A stretch of 14,083 nt of DNA, taken from an uncultured Alphaproteobacteria bacterium. Its GTDB lineage: Bacteria > Pseudomonadota > Alphaproteobacteria > Rhizobiales > Hyphomicrobiaceae. The stretch covers positions 1 through 14,083 of the forward strand of contig CALFEM010000221.1 in NCBI GenBank assembly GCA_937950105.1. Direction: 5' to 3'. Position numbers and translations under genes: made by a program. Under the pieces are notes generated by a model. That model was not told the origin of the DNA, did not search any database, and was given only the letters and a program-made list of their open reading frames with translations. This document shows, one piece after another, positions 1-8,204 of this stretch (position 1 is its first letter; every line of letters starts with the position of its first letter).

Positions 1-793
1 CCTCTGTGACGCCGTAGCGCTCTTGCGTGATCTCGTCCCACAGCTCCGTGAACGCCCGCATCTTGCAGGTCTCGGTCACGAACTTGAGGCCGGCGTTGAC
101 GAAGAACGAGACGCGGCCGACGACGTTGCCGAACTCCTCCGGCTTGACCTCGCCGGACTTTTTCACCGTGTCGAGCACGGCGAGCGCCGTGGCGAGGGCG
201 AACGACAGCTCCTGCACCGGCGTCGCGCCGGCTTCCTGCAGGTGATACGAGCAGACGTTGGTCGGGTTCCACTTCGGCACGTTGGCCGTCGAGAACACGA
301 TGGTGTCCTTGATGAGCTTGAGGCTCGGCTCGGGCGGGAACACATAGGTGCCGCGCGAGAGGTATTCCTTGATGATGTCGTTCTGGATCGTGCCCGTCAG
401 CTTGGCGCGGTCGGCACCCTGCTCGTCGGCGAACGCGACGTACAGCGACAGCAGCCAGGCGGCCGTCGCGTTGATGGTCATGGAGGTGTTCATCTGATCG
501 AGCGGGATGCCGTCGAGCAGGGTGCGCATGTCGCCGAGATGGGAGACGGGCACGCCGACCTTGCCGACCTCGCCATGGGCAAGTTCATGGTCGCTGTCGT
601 AGCCGGTCTGGGTCGGCAGGTCGAAGGCGATCGACAGGCCGGTCTGGCCCTTCGACAGGTTCATCTTGTAGAGGGCGTTGGATTTGGCCGCGGTCGAGTG
701 GCCGGCATAGGTGCGGAACAGCCAGGGCTTGTCGCGCTTCGGCTTGTCGGCGGTCTTCGCTGCTGCCGCTGCGTCGCGGGTCTTCTCTGCCAT
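1..793 (-). CDS. ecm: Ethylmalonyl-CoA mutase, N-terminal part (cut by left window edge)
   Basis: B12-dependent mutase that converts (2R)-ethylmalonyl-CoA to methylsuccinyl-CoA in the cytoplasmic ethylmalonyl-CoA pathway for acetyl-CoA assimilation. 264 residues are visible; the rest of the catalytic barrel and the C-terminal B12 domain lie outside the window. Seen: an alanine/lysine-rich lead of about 22 residues, then RTYAGHSTA (27-35), GLSIAFDLPTQTGYDSDHE (52-70), HLGDMR (85-90), MNTSMTIN (101-108), GTIQNDIIKEYLSRGTY (134-150) and NPTNVCSYHLQEAGA (176-190), all hallmarks of the methylmalonyl-CoA mutase superfamily. The TQTGYDSDHELAHGE stretch and the divergent ccr gene favour ethylmalonyl-CoA mutase (MeaA-like) over methylmalonyl-CoA mutase. 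The ATG at 793 has a GAGGGA ribosome site 4 bases upstream (798-803 on the complement). The choice between the two mutases rests on recalled family motifs and on context. Confidence 0.93.
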   Translation of the reverse strand, partial: MAEKTRDAAAAAKTADKPKRDKPWLFRTYAGHSTAAKSNALYKMNLSKGQTGLSIAFDLPTQTGYDSDHELAHGEVGKVGVPVSHLGDMRTLLDGIPLDQMNTSMTINATAAWLLSLYVAFADEQGADRAKLTGTIQNDIIKEYLSRGTYVFPPEPSLKLIKDTIVFSTANVPKWNPTNVCSYHLQEAGATPVQELSFALATALAVLDTVKKSGEVKPEEFGNVVGRVSFFVNAGLKFVTETCKMRAFTELWDEITQERYGVTE

Positions 794-903
794 CCGGTCC
801 CTCGATGCTCGTTGCTCGATTCTCTCTGAGGCCGGCCCCGCGTCGGCGAGTCGAGGCGGTTCGCCACAGTCGTCCGCCCCGCGAGCGGGCCGGCGGGGGC
901 GAA

Positions 904-916
904 TATTGCACAGCAG
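904..916. promoter_or_regulatory. Candidate operator upstream of ecm (TATTGCA-nn-GCA)
   Basis: TATTGCACAGCAG lies 110 bases upstream of the ecm start in the 234-base gap between ecm and the small membrane protein gene. It matches 10 of 13 bases with TATTGCAGCGCAA at 1484-1496 upstream of ccr. It contains a TTGC half-site and an imperfect GCA half-site three bases apart. The rest of this gap (794-1027) shows no gene and no convincing hairpin. Regulatory function is inferred from position and similarity only. Confidence 0.3.
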
Positions 917-1027
917 CATGCGACTGGAAATGCGGACTTTCGGGGATTGCCCGAGGGCGTGCGGTTTCCCCGGTCAGGCGACGGCGGGTTGATGTGATGA
1001 TGGCAGGGCGCTGCGCGGGCGGCGCGT

Positions 1028-1354
1028 TCAGCCGCGAACCTTCTGCTTGGAATTATCGGTGGCGATACCGTAGACGCGGATCAGTGCCACCATCAGGAAA
1101 AGCCCCCCGATCATGCCGACTGTCGCCAAAAGTAGCAGATTGACGTCCGGGTCCGAGCTGATGCCGACGCCGTTGGTCTTGGCGACATAGTCGGTCAGAA
1201 GCGCGCCGAGAAAGAAGGCAGTCCCGAAGCAGCCGCTGAGAAACATCGAGTCGACGATAAAGTTGAGGATGTAGGCGCCGGCGGCAACCAGCATGATGAC
1301 GACCGCCAGCGTCGTCGCGTTAAGATTATGGACGTAATTGATAAAGTCTTCCAT
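1028..1354 (-). CDS. Small three-helix membrane protein of unknown function
   Basis: I do not recognise this 108-residue protein. Hydrophobic segments lie at about residues 14-34, 37-58 and 71-96, separated by short loops; the loop at 59-70 is polar with several aspartates, and the C-terminus is basic (NSKQKVRG). This predicts an inner-membrane protein without a signal peptide. Codon use looks normal for a real gene, although the segment is a little richer in A and T than its neighbours. The ATG at 1354 lacks a strong ribosome site, the best being a GAGGG about 13 bases upstream. It sits between the ethylmalonyl-CoA pathway genes ecm and ccr, on the ecm strand with a 234-base gap to ecm, so it could be transcribed towards ecm. 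A link to that pathway is only positional. Confidence 0.72.
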   Translation of the reverse strand: MEDFINYVHNLNATTLAVVIMLVAAGAYILNFIVDSMFLSGCFGTAFFLGALLTDYVAKTNGVGISSDPDVNLLLLATVGMIGGLFLMVALIRVYGIATDNSKQKVRG

Positions 1355-1483
1355 CGGCGGAGGCCCTCAGGTCGCAGGATCCGGCCCCTCCGGCGTGGCC
1401 GGAAGGCATACCTAACCGGCAGTTTACCTTGCGGGCATGAAGAACCGGTGAAGACCCCGCGACATCCCCCTCCGATCCCCCTT

Positions 1484-1496
1484 TATTGCAGCGCAA
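1484..1496. promoter_or_regulatory. Candidate operator upstream of ccr (TTGC-AGC-GCAA inverted repeat)
   Basis: TATTGCAGCGCAA contains a perfect inverted repeat TTGC-N3-GCAA (1486-1496), about 150 bases upstream of the ccr ATG and 130 bases upstream of the divergent membrane protein gene. It resembles the element at 904-916 near ecm. RamB/ScfR-type regulators of acyl-CoA metabolism are known to bind TTGC/GCAA-like half-sites, which makes this a reasonable candidate, but the regulator is not in the window. The gap 1355-1644 otherwise shows no gene. Confidence 0.35.
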
Positions 1497-1644
1497 AATC
1501 GTGCTTGATTGCGGCGGCCTGCGTCCAGAAATGGCGCCGCACGCTTGGTCGTGCTGGCAGCCGCGGAGGGGCCGAGGCTCCGGAGGTCAGCCGGAATCCG
1601 ATCACAAACACAGCACGCCACGAGTGCCGGGAGATACGCGAGAC

Positions 1645-2967
<1,323 letters not shown>

Positions 2968-2995
2968 GCACGCGAGACGAAGCGAGACGGAATTG

Positions 2996-3028
2996 ACGCC
3001 GCCCGCGGTCTTCGCGGGCGGCGTTCTC
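2996..3028 (+). terminator. Rho-independent terminator after ccr
   Basis: ACGCCGCCCGCG (2996-3007) and CGCGGGCGGCGT (3013-3024) form a perfect 12-bp stem around the loop GTCTT, followed by TCTCATTT. It starts 28 bases after the ccr stop and separates ccr from proA. The T tract is weak, as is common in GC-rich genomes. Confidence 0.85.
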
Positions 3029-3101
3029 ATTTGCGGCGTGGGCAACCGTTGGCCGCTATAAGGCAACATGCGCGCACGAAGCAGACCTGACAGGTTGGAC
3101 C

Positions 3102-4382
3102 ATGACTTCAGAAGTTCAGAACGAGGTTGAGGCACTCATGCTGGGCCTCGGGCGCGCTGCGCGTGCGGCGGCGGCCCACCTGGCGCTGGCCTCACGCGCG
3201 ACGAAGGACCTGGCGCTGACGGCTGCGGCGGCTGAGCTGCGCCGGCGCGCCGCGGACATCATCGCCGCCAATATCAAGGACATCGCTCTCGCCCGCGAGG
3301 CGGGACGCAACGCCGCCTACATCGATCGCCTGATGCTGAACCAGGGTCGCATCGAGGGCATGGCCAAGGGCCTCGAAGCTATCGCTGCGCTCGACGATCC
3401 GGTCGGCAGCGTCATGGCGCATTGGACGCGCCCCAACGGGCTCGACATCTCGCGCGTGCGCGTGCCGCTCGGCGTCATCGGCATCATCTACGAGAGCCGC
3501 CCCAACGTGACGGCCGATGCCGGCGCACTGGCACTCAAGTCGGGCAACGCGGCGATCCTTCGCGGTGGCTCCGACAGCCATGCCTCGAGCGTTGCCATCC
3601 TCGATTGCCTGCGCGCGGGTCTCGCCGCGGCCGGGCTGCCGGAAACCGCGATCCAGCTCGTGCCGACGACCGATCGTGAAGCAGTCGGCGCCATGCTGCG
3701 CGGACTCGGCGGCACCATCGACGTGATCGTTCCGCGCGGCGGCAGGAGCCTCGTCGAGCGCGTGCAGAACGAAGCGCGCGTGCCGGTGTTCGCGCATCTC
3801 GAAGGCATCTGCCACACCTACGTCGACAACGCCGCCGACCTCGACATGGCGAAGCGTATCGTCGTCAACGCCAAGATGCGGCGCACCGGTGTCTGCGGCG
3901 CGACGGAGTGCCTGCTGGTCGACACGGCGGCAGCACCGGGCGTGCTCGGCGCACTGGTCGGTGCGTTGATCGATGCCGGTTGCGAAGTTCGCGGCGACGC
4001 TGCGACACAAGCCGCCGACACGCGCGTGAAGGCGGCCGCGCCGGACGACTACGGACACGAGTTTCTCGATGCCATCATCGCCGTGAAGACGGTCGATGGC
4101 GTCGACGAAGCCATCAGTCATATTGCCCGTTACGGGTCGCAGCATACCGACAGCATCATCACCGGCGCGCAGGAGACCGCGGCCCGTTTTCTCGCGCGCG
4201 TCGACTCGGCGATCGTCGTGCACAACGCCTCGACGCAATTTGCCGATGGCGGCGAGTTCGGCATGGGGGCGGAGATCGGCATAGCCACGGGGCGCATGCA
4301 CGCGCGTGGCCCGGTCGGCGTCGAGCAGCTGACCACCTTCAAGTATGTCGTGCGCGGCAGCGGGCAGGTGCGGCCGGGCTGA
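3102..4382 (+). CDS. proA: Gamma-glutamyl phosphate reductase (glutamate-5-semialdehyde dehydrogenase)
   Basis: Cytoplasmic NADPH-dependent enzyme of the second step of proline synthesis, reducing L-glutamyl 5-phosphate to L-glutamate 5-semialdehyde. The 426 residues match the family's usual length. Seen: [22 protein letters not shown] (around 119-140), [17 protein letters not shown] (146-162), the catalytic cysteine region [11 protein letters not shown] with Cys265, and the C-terminal [22 protein letters not shown] block typical of ProA. The ATG at 3102 gives the expected N-terminus; a second in-frame ATG at 3138 is possible but would shorten the first helix. Only a weak AGG (3092-3094) precedes it. 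Gene order proA-nadD-rsfS-rlmH is common in Hyphomicrobiales, where proB usually lies upstream; here ccr is upstream, so proB must be elsewhere. A CTATAA at 3056-3061 is a weak -10 candidate. Confidence 0.97.
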   Translation: MTSEVQNEVEALMLGLGRAARAAAAHLALASRATKDLALTAAAAELRRRAADIIAANIKDIALAREAGRNAAYIDRLMLNQGRIEGMAKGLEAIAALDDPVGSVMAHWTRPNGLDISRVRVPLGVIGIIYESRPNVTADAGALALKSGNAAILRGGSDSHASSVAILDCLRAGLAAAGLPETAIQLVPTTDREAVGAMLRGLGGTIDVIVPRGGRSLVERVQNEARVPVFAHLEGICHTYVDNAADLDMAKRIVVNAKMRRTGVCGATECLLVDTAAAPGVLGALVGALIDAGCEVRGDAATQAADTRVKAAAPDDYGHEFLDAIIAVKTVDGVDEAISHIARYGSQHTDSIITGAQETAARFLARVDSAIVVHNASTQFADGGEFGMGAEIGIATGRMHARGPVGVEQLTTFKYVVRGSGQVRPG

Positions 4383-4513
4383 GCAGGTGCGTCTCGAGCG
4401 CCTCGGTCCGCCCTCGTGCGAGGTCGCTGTGTCCTGAACTGAGATTCGCCGCCTCGGCGCCGCCGGCTCCAACTAACGTCGAGGCATTCAGCCAAATAAG
4501 GCAAAGGTCTTTT

Positions 4514-4539
4514 GGAACTTCGGGATTTCCTCTAACGTG
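4514..4539 (+). promoter_or_regulatory. Possible EcfG-type general stress promoter
   Basis: GGAAC (4514-4518), a 17-base spacer, then CGTG (4536-4539). The alphaproteobacterial EcfG sigma factor recognises GGAAC, a 16-17 base spacer and CGTT, so one of nine consensus bases differs. It lies about 70 bases upstream of the start of the small repeat protein, a sensible distance. The rest of the gap 4383-4605 shows no gene and no strong terminator for proA. Confidence 0.35.
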
Positions 4540-4605
4540 CGTTCGGCTCGAATGCCAAGAAGCAAGAATTCGCAACGCGAACGACACTCAACGGGAGATG
4601 AAAGA

Positions 4606-5073
4606 ATGATCCGCCGCATCGCGCTCGCCGCCGTGCTTTCCGCCGCCGCTGCGGCACCCGTCCTTGCGCAGGACGCTACCGTCGCCGGCCGTCCGGCGCT
4701 GAAGACCAACACTACTGCCGACCTCATCAAGCAGCGCGAACAGTGGGGCAGCGCCCCCTCGAAGGTGAGCCCTGCCGCCAAGGCCGCAGCCGCTGCCGCC
4801 CCGGCGGCCGCTGCTGCCGCGACCGCTGCCGCAGCCGCTGCTCCCACCGGTCCCGCCGTCGGAGGCCGTCCGGCCCTGCCGACCACCTCGACCGCCGATC
4901 TCATCAAGGAGCGTGAGACTTGGGGCAAGGCGCCGGCCGGCAAGGCCGCGACGCTGAAGGAGCGCGCCAAGGACGCCGGCCGCAAGGTCAAGGAGAAGGC
5001 CTCGAAGGCCTATCAGTCGACCAAGAAGGCCGTGAAAAAGGCGTACAACAAGGTTCGCGGCAAGCAGAGCTGA
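4606..5073 (+). CDS. Small exported protein with duplicated motif and lysine-rich tail, unknown function
   Basis: I do not recognise this family. The 155-residue product begins with a clear Sec signal peptide (MIRRIALAAVLS..., likely cleaved after VLA at residue 21), so it is probably periplasmic. Two copies of one motif follow, at 26-51 and 85-110, with 19 of 26 positions identical and core GRPAL-x5-TADLIK-x-RE-x-WG-x-AP. They are joined by an alanine/proline-rich linker (56-81). The last 40 residues are strongly basic (AKDAGRKVKEKASKAYQSTKKA...), resembling histone H1-like tails. The ATG at 4606 is chosen over an in-frame ATG at 4537 because GGGAG sits 8 bases upstream (4593-4597) and the signal peptide starts here. 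It lies between proA and nadD with its own terminator and perhaps a stress promoter, so it looks like a separate unit. A cell-envelope or DNA/polyanion-binding role is a guess. Confidence 0.85.
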   Translation: MIRRIALAAVLSAAAAAPVLAQDATVAGRPALKTNTTADLIKQREQWGSAPSKVSPAAKAAAAAAPAAAAAATAAAAAAPTGPAVGGRPALPTTSTADLIKERETWGKAPAGKAATLKERAKDAGRKVKEKASKAYQSTKKAVKKAYNKVRGKQS

Positions 5074-5082
5074 GGATGACAG

Positions 5083-5117
5083 CGGCCGGACCATGCTCGA
5101 TCCTGGTCCGGCCGTTT
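5083..5117 (+). terminator. Rho-independent terminator after the small exported protein
   Basis: CGGCCGGACCA (5083-5093) and TGGTCCGGCCG (5104-5114) form a perfect 11-bp stem with a 10-base loop, followed by TTTA. It begins 9 bases after the stop codon. A G-U and an A-U pair can extend the stem outward. nadD must therefore rely on read-through or a promoter in 5118-5284. Confidence 0.85.
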
Positions 5118-5284
5118 ACCGTCGCGGATGTCGAATGCGTGCAGCAGGGTCGCACGCCGTGAAGCGGATCGCGCCCCGCGACACGGCATCTCGACCAGAC
5201 GTTCGCGCCAGCGTCCGGACGCGCGGTTCGAGGAAAATCTCGCCCGCCGGGCTGCCGTTGATCACTCCCGCCGTCGCCGACGGA

Positions 5285-5866
5285 ATGCGCATCGGGCTGA
5301 TGGGCGGATCGTTCAATCCACCCCACGCCGGGCACGTGGCGGTCGCACGCGCGGCTCTGCGGCGCCTCGGTCTGGATCAGGTCTGGCTGCTGGTTACGCC
5401 CGGCAATCCGCTGAAACCAAAGCATGATCTCGGCGAGCTGGCGGACCGGCTCGCTGCCGTTCAGCGGCTGGCTGCGCGCGATCCCCGCATCGTGGCGACG
5501 GACATCGAATGCCGGCTTGGTTCAGCCTACACCGTCGACACGCTGACCGCGCTGCGGCGGCGGCACCCGCGCGTCCGTTTCGTCTGGATCATGGGCGCAG
5601 ACAGCCTCGCAAACTTCCATCGCTGGCGGGAGTGGCGGCGCATCGCGTCGCTGGCCCCGATGGCCATTGTCGACCGGCCGGGATGGCGCTTCAGGGCGCT
5701 CGCATCCCCGGCGGCGCGGACACTGGCTGGCAATCGCATTCGTGAGCATGAGGCTCGGCTTCTGACCCGCCATCGGCCGCCGGCCTGGACGTTCCTCTCG
5801 ACACGTCTGTCACACCTTTCGTCGACGGATCTGCGCCGGAAGCGGGCTTCGGCTGCGGGTGCATGA
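5285..5866 (+). CDS. nadD: Nicotinate-nucleotide adenylyltransferase
   Basis: Cytoplasmic enzyme of NAD synthesis that joins nicotinate mononucleotide and ATP to give deamido-NAD. The 193-residue form shows the nucleotidyltransferase signature GSFNPPHAGH (8-17), the substrate-site stretch SAYTVDTL (80-87), WIMGADSLANFHRWREW (101-117) and the C-terminal SSTDLR (179-184), equivalent to the family's ISSTxxR motif. The start is uncertain: the ATG at 5285 lies just before the conserved core and lacks a good ribosome site. Relatives often carry a short proline-rich lead like the LPLITPAVADG read upstream, so an in-frame TTG at 5258 or a longer form is possible; the frame stays open back to 5093. 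It is followed by rsfS after 198 bases and rlmH, a common order in this bacterial group. Confidence 0.94.
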   Translation: MRIGLMGGSFNPPHAGHVAVARAALRRLGLDQVWLLVTPGNPLKPKHDLGELADRLAAVQRLAARDPRIVATDIECRLGSAYTVDTLTALRRRHPRVRFVWIMGADSLANFHRWREWRRIASLAPMAIVDRPGWRFRALASPAARTLAGNRIREHEARLLTRHRPPAWTFLSTRLSHLSSTDLRRKRASAAGA

Positions 5867-6064
5867 CGCAGATCGGCACCGGCCGGCAATATTGTCGCAG
5901 CGCGGAGGTTGCGGAACCGCGTCCGAGCGGCCTATCTTAAAGTCGTACGGTCCGCTCCGGCGCGACCTGCCTTCATAGCCGCCACGGCAGCGGCCAGCGC
6001 ACGACCGGCTCACCCGTTGCGTGCGCGGACTTGGGCGCCGAACCGAAAGGACGACCACCGCAAG

Positions 6065-6475
6065 ATGCGAACCGCGCTCGAGGGTGCCAGCAAAGGCATC
6101 GCTCCGACCGAGGCCCTGTCCGCCAAGGACGCCTCGAAAGCCCTTCTTGAGAAGCTGCGCTATTGGCTGGACGAGGCCAAGGCGGAGGAGATCGTTACGA
6201 TCGATCTCGAGGGGAAATCGACGATGGGCGATTACATGGTGATCGCCTCCGGGCGGTCCGACCGCCATGTCGGTGCCGTCGCCGACCAGATCCAGCGCAA
6301 GCTCAAGGAAGAGGGCCACGGCACATTCCGCGCCGAGGGGCTCGAGGCGTGTGACTGGGTGCTGATCGACACCGGTGACATCATCGTCCACATTTTCCGT
6401 CCCGAGGTGCGTGACTTCTACAACCTCGAGAAGATGTGGAGCATGGACCGTCCGACGGACGTGACCGCGCACTGA
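6065..6475 (+). CDS. rsfS: Ribosome silencing factor RsfS
   Basis: Binds ribosomal protein uL14 on the 50S subunit and blocks joining with 30S, lowering translation during starvation. The 136-residue product contains the whole family domain: GDYMVIASGRSDRHV (55-69), DQIQRKLKEEG (74-84), DWVLIDTGDIIVHIF (97-111) and RDFYNLEKMW (116-125). The N-terminal 24 residues precede the domain and are variable in the family. The ATG at 6065 is preferred over an upstream in-frame ATG at 5909, whose extra 52 residues are arginine/alanine-rich and unlike RsfS. The nearest purine-rich site is GAAAGGA about 14 bases upstream, further than ideal, so the exact start is moderately sure. The gap to nadD (5867-6064) shows no gene. 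rlmH follows. Confidence 0.95.
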   Translation: MRTALEGASKGIAPTEALSAKDASKALLEKLRYWLDEAKAEEIVTIDLEGKSTMGDYMVIASGRSDRHVGAVADQIQRKLKEEGHGTFRAEGLEACDWVLIDTGDIIVHIFRPEVRDFYNLEKMWSMDRPTDVTAH

Positions 6476-6551
6476 AAGCCGTGACGGCGGACCGGCTGGC
6501 AACGCGGGCACGCGCGCTGCCGCGTTCCTCGTCGACGGAATGAGTTGCTTG

Positions 6552-6580
6552 CATCCGCCTGCACGTCGGGCGGATGAGGA
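6552..6580 (+). promoter_or_regulatory. Hairpin abutting the rlmH ribosome-binding site
   Basis: CATCCGCC (6552-6559) pairs with GGCGGATG (6569-6576) across a 9-base loop. The ribosome site GAGGA (6576-6580) starts on the last base of the stem, 6 bases before the rlmH ATG. There is no T tract, so it is not a standard terminator. It could affect ribosome access or mark an RNA processing site; this is inference. Confidence 0.45.
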
Positions 6581-6586
6581 TGGCGA

Positions 6587-7069
6587 ATGCGTCTTTCCAT
6601 CATCGCCATCGGCCGGTTGAAGGAGCGCGGCGAGCCGGAACTCGTCGAACGCTACCGCGAGCGCATCGACGCGGCCGGTCGCTCGATTGCGCTGGGCCCC
6701 TTGACGGTGACGGAGTTCCCCGAGGCGCGCCAGACCGACAGCCGCCAGCGTCGCGACGACGAGGCGGCCCGTTTGCTGCAGGCGGCCGTCCGCGCCGAAT
6801 GCCGCGTCCTGCTGGACGAGCGCGGCAAGCAGCTTTCGAGCGAGGCATTCGCGGCCTGGCTGGCGGCTGAACGGGATCGCGGTGTGCGCGAGGCGGCGTT
6901 TCTGCTCGGCGGGCCGGATGGACACGGCGACGGCGTGCGTACTGCAGCGACGTTGCGCTTGTCGCTCGGGCCGATGACCTTGCCGCACGGCCTCGCGCGC
7001 GTCGTGCTCGCCGAGCAGCTCTATCGTGCCATCACAATCATTTCGGGCCACCCCTATCACCGCGCGTGA
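6587..7069 (+). CDS. rlmH: 23S rRNA (pseudouridine1915-N3)-methyltransferase RlmH
   Basis: SPOUT-class methyltransferase that uses SAM to methylate N3 of pseudouridine 1915 in helix 69 of 23S rRNA, acting on assembled 70S ribosomes. The 160 residues are the family's normal length. Seen: MRLSIIAIGRLK at the N-terminus, LLDERGKQ (75-82), and the C-terminal knot with FLLGGPDG (105-112), SLGPMTLPHGLARVV (126-140), LAEQLYRA (141-148) and GHPYHR (154-159). The ATG at 6587 follows GAGGA by 6 bases. It is the last gene of the proA-nadD-rsfS-rlmH run; in many relatives a peptidase or murein hydrolase gene follows, but here a convergent short-chain dehydrogenase lies 36 bases beyond. Confidence 0.96.
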   Translation: MRLSIIAIGRLKERGEPELVERYRERIDAAGRSIALGPLTVTEFPEARQTDSRQRRDDEAARLLQAAVRAECRVLLDERGKQLSSEAFAAWLAAERDRGVREAAFLLGGPDGHGDGVRTAATLRLSLGPMTLPHGLARVVLAEQLYRAITIISGHPYHRA

Positions 7070-7105
7070 CGGTGGCACATCGGTGCGTGCTTCCGGCGCG
7101 GCTTT

Positions 7106-7933
7106 TCAGAGCCGCGTCACCAGCCGGTCGAGCAAAGCGGTCGGCAGCACGCGCTTCAACGCGGCGGCGATGTGGGTCGGCGTCGTCACGTAGTAGCGGG
7201 TGCGCGGACGCGGCGACTCGAGCGCATGGATCAGCTTGGTGACGACCGCTTCCGGCTCCAGCTTGAAGGTCTGGCGTCCGCCGGCCTCCATGGCCTTCAG
7301 GCGCGCAAGGTAGCGATCGCGGTGCGGTGACCCCTCGATGTCGATGTTGTCGCGGAACCTGGCGAGCGCCGTCTCGACGAAGCGGGTGCGGATCGGCCCC
7401 GGCTCGATCAGCGAGACGCGGATGCCGCTGCCGGCGAGTTCGTGGCGCATGGCGTCGCTCAGGGCCTCGAGCGCGAACTTCGAGGCGCAATAGGCGCCCC
7501 GATACGGCGCCGACAGCAGGCCGAGTACCGAGGAGCACTGCACGATGCGGCCGCGTCCGTGCTTGCGCATGGCCGGCACGATGCGCCGCGTCAGCTCGTG
7601 GGTGCCGATGACGTTGACCTCGAGTTGCTCGCGCAGCAGGTCGGCGGTCAGGTCCTCCACGGCGCCGACCTGACCGAAGGCAGCATTGTTGAACAGTGCG
7701 TCGAGCCGGCCGTCCGTGATGTCCAGCGCGCGCTGCGCACAGGCCGCGACCGATACGCCATCGGCCAGTTCGAGCGGCAGCGCTTCGACGCCGAGATCAC
7801 GCAGTCGCTGCAGATCGCCCTCGCGGCGGGCCGTGGCGAGAACCCGCCAGCCGCGCTCCCGGAGCATGCTCGCCGCGCTGAGGCCGATGCCGGACGAGGC
7901 TCCGGTGACGAGAACGGATCCGCGTTGGCTCAT
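7106..7933 (-). CDS. Short-chain dehydrogenase/reductase (SDR), substrate unknown
   Basis: Classical SDR oxidoreductase of 275 residues with an NAD(P)-binding Rossmann fold. Seen: TGASSGIG cofactor motif (10-17), NNAA (82-85), Asn107 in the EVNVIG stretch, Ser135 in CSSVLG and the active-site pair Tyr148 and Lys152 in YCASK, so the full catalytic tetrad is present. Arg residues after the second strand (TARRE, 34-38) suggest NADP preference. The sequence GSVLVTGASSGIG and long C-terminal region after PGPIRT resemble YbbO-like or retinol-dehydrogenase-like SDRs, but the substrate cannot be told. The ATG at 7933 is chosen over an in-frame ATG at 7990 because GGAG lies just upstream and the protein then starts right before the cofactor fold. 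It converges on rlmH and is divergent from the LOV gene. Confidence 0.92.
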   Translation of the reverse strand: MSQRGSVLVTGASSGIGLSAASMLRERGWRVLATARREGDLQRLRDLGVEALPLELADGVSVAACAQRALDITDGRLDALFNNAAFGQVGAVEDLTADLLREQLEVNVIGTHELTRRIVPAMRKHGRGRIVQCSSVLGLLSAPYRGAYCASKFALEALSDAMRHELAGSGIRVSLIEPGPIRTRFVETALARFRDNIDIEGSPHRDRYLARLKAMEAGGRQTFKLEPEAVVTKLIHALESPRPRTRYYVTTPTHIAAALKRVLPTALLDRLVTRL

Positions 7934-8204
7934 GACTATCTCCAGTTGCCGCGTACTCGAGGCCTGCTGCGTCACATTCGCATCCGGCAATTCTCATCTC
8001 GATGTCGCCCCGTTCACGAAACGGTGATTTCAACGGCGACAAAAGCACGAGACGAAATATCCCGATTTTCGACGAACGGACAATTTCGATCCACCGCGCA
8101 AGAGGCTGCAATGGGCGCAGCGAACCACCGTCGTCGGGACGGGCTTATCCGCGCGGAGCGTGGCCCACAAGGCGGCGCGGCGCAGACGTTGGGGATCGGA
8201 TGCA

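Noticed and set aside
4412..4423. CCTCG-TG-CGAGG as a proA terminator
   Set aside because: The loop is only two bases, the stem is short and no T tract follows.
3192..4472. 426-codon open frame on the minus strand opposite proA
   Set aside because: Low-complexity Arg/Asp/His-rich translation and complete overlap with proA.
5888..5895. CAATATTG palindrome between nadD and rsfS
   Set aside because: Only 8 bases with no second copy clearly placed as an operator; expected by chance at this scale.
5810..7078. 422-codon open frame on the minus strand across nadD end, rsfS and rlmH
   Set aside because: It spans three recognised plus-strand genes and their gaps and shows no domain.
8010..8024. CCGTT-CACGA-AACGG inverted repeat in the SDR/LOV divergent gap
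   Set aside because: Five-base arms are too short to support a regulator site without conservation data.
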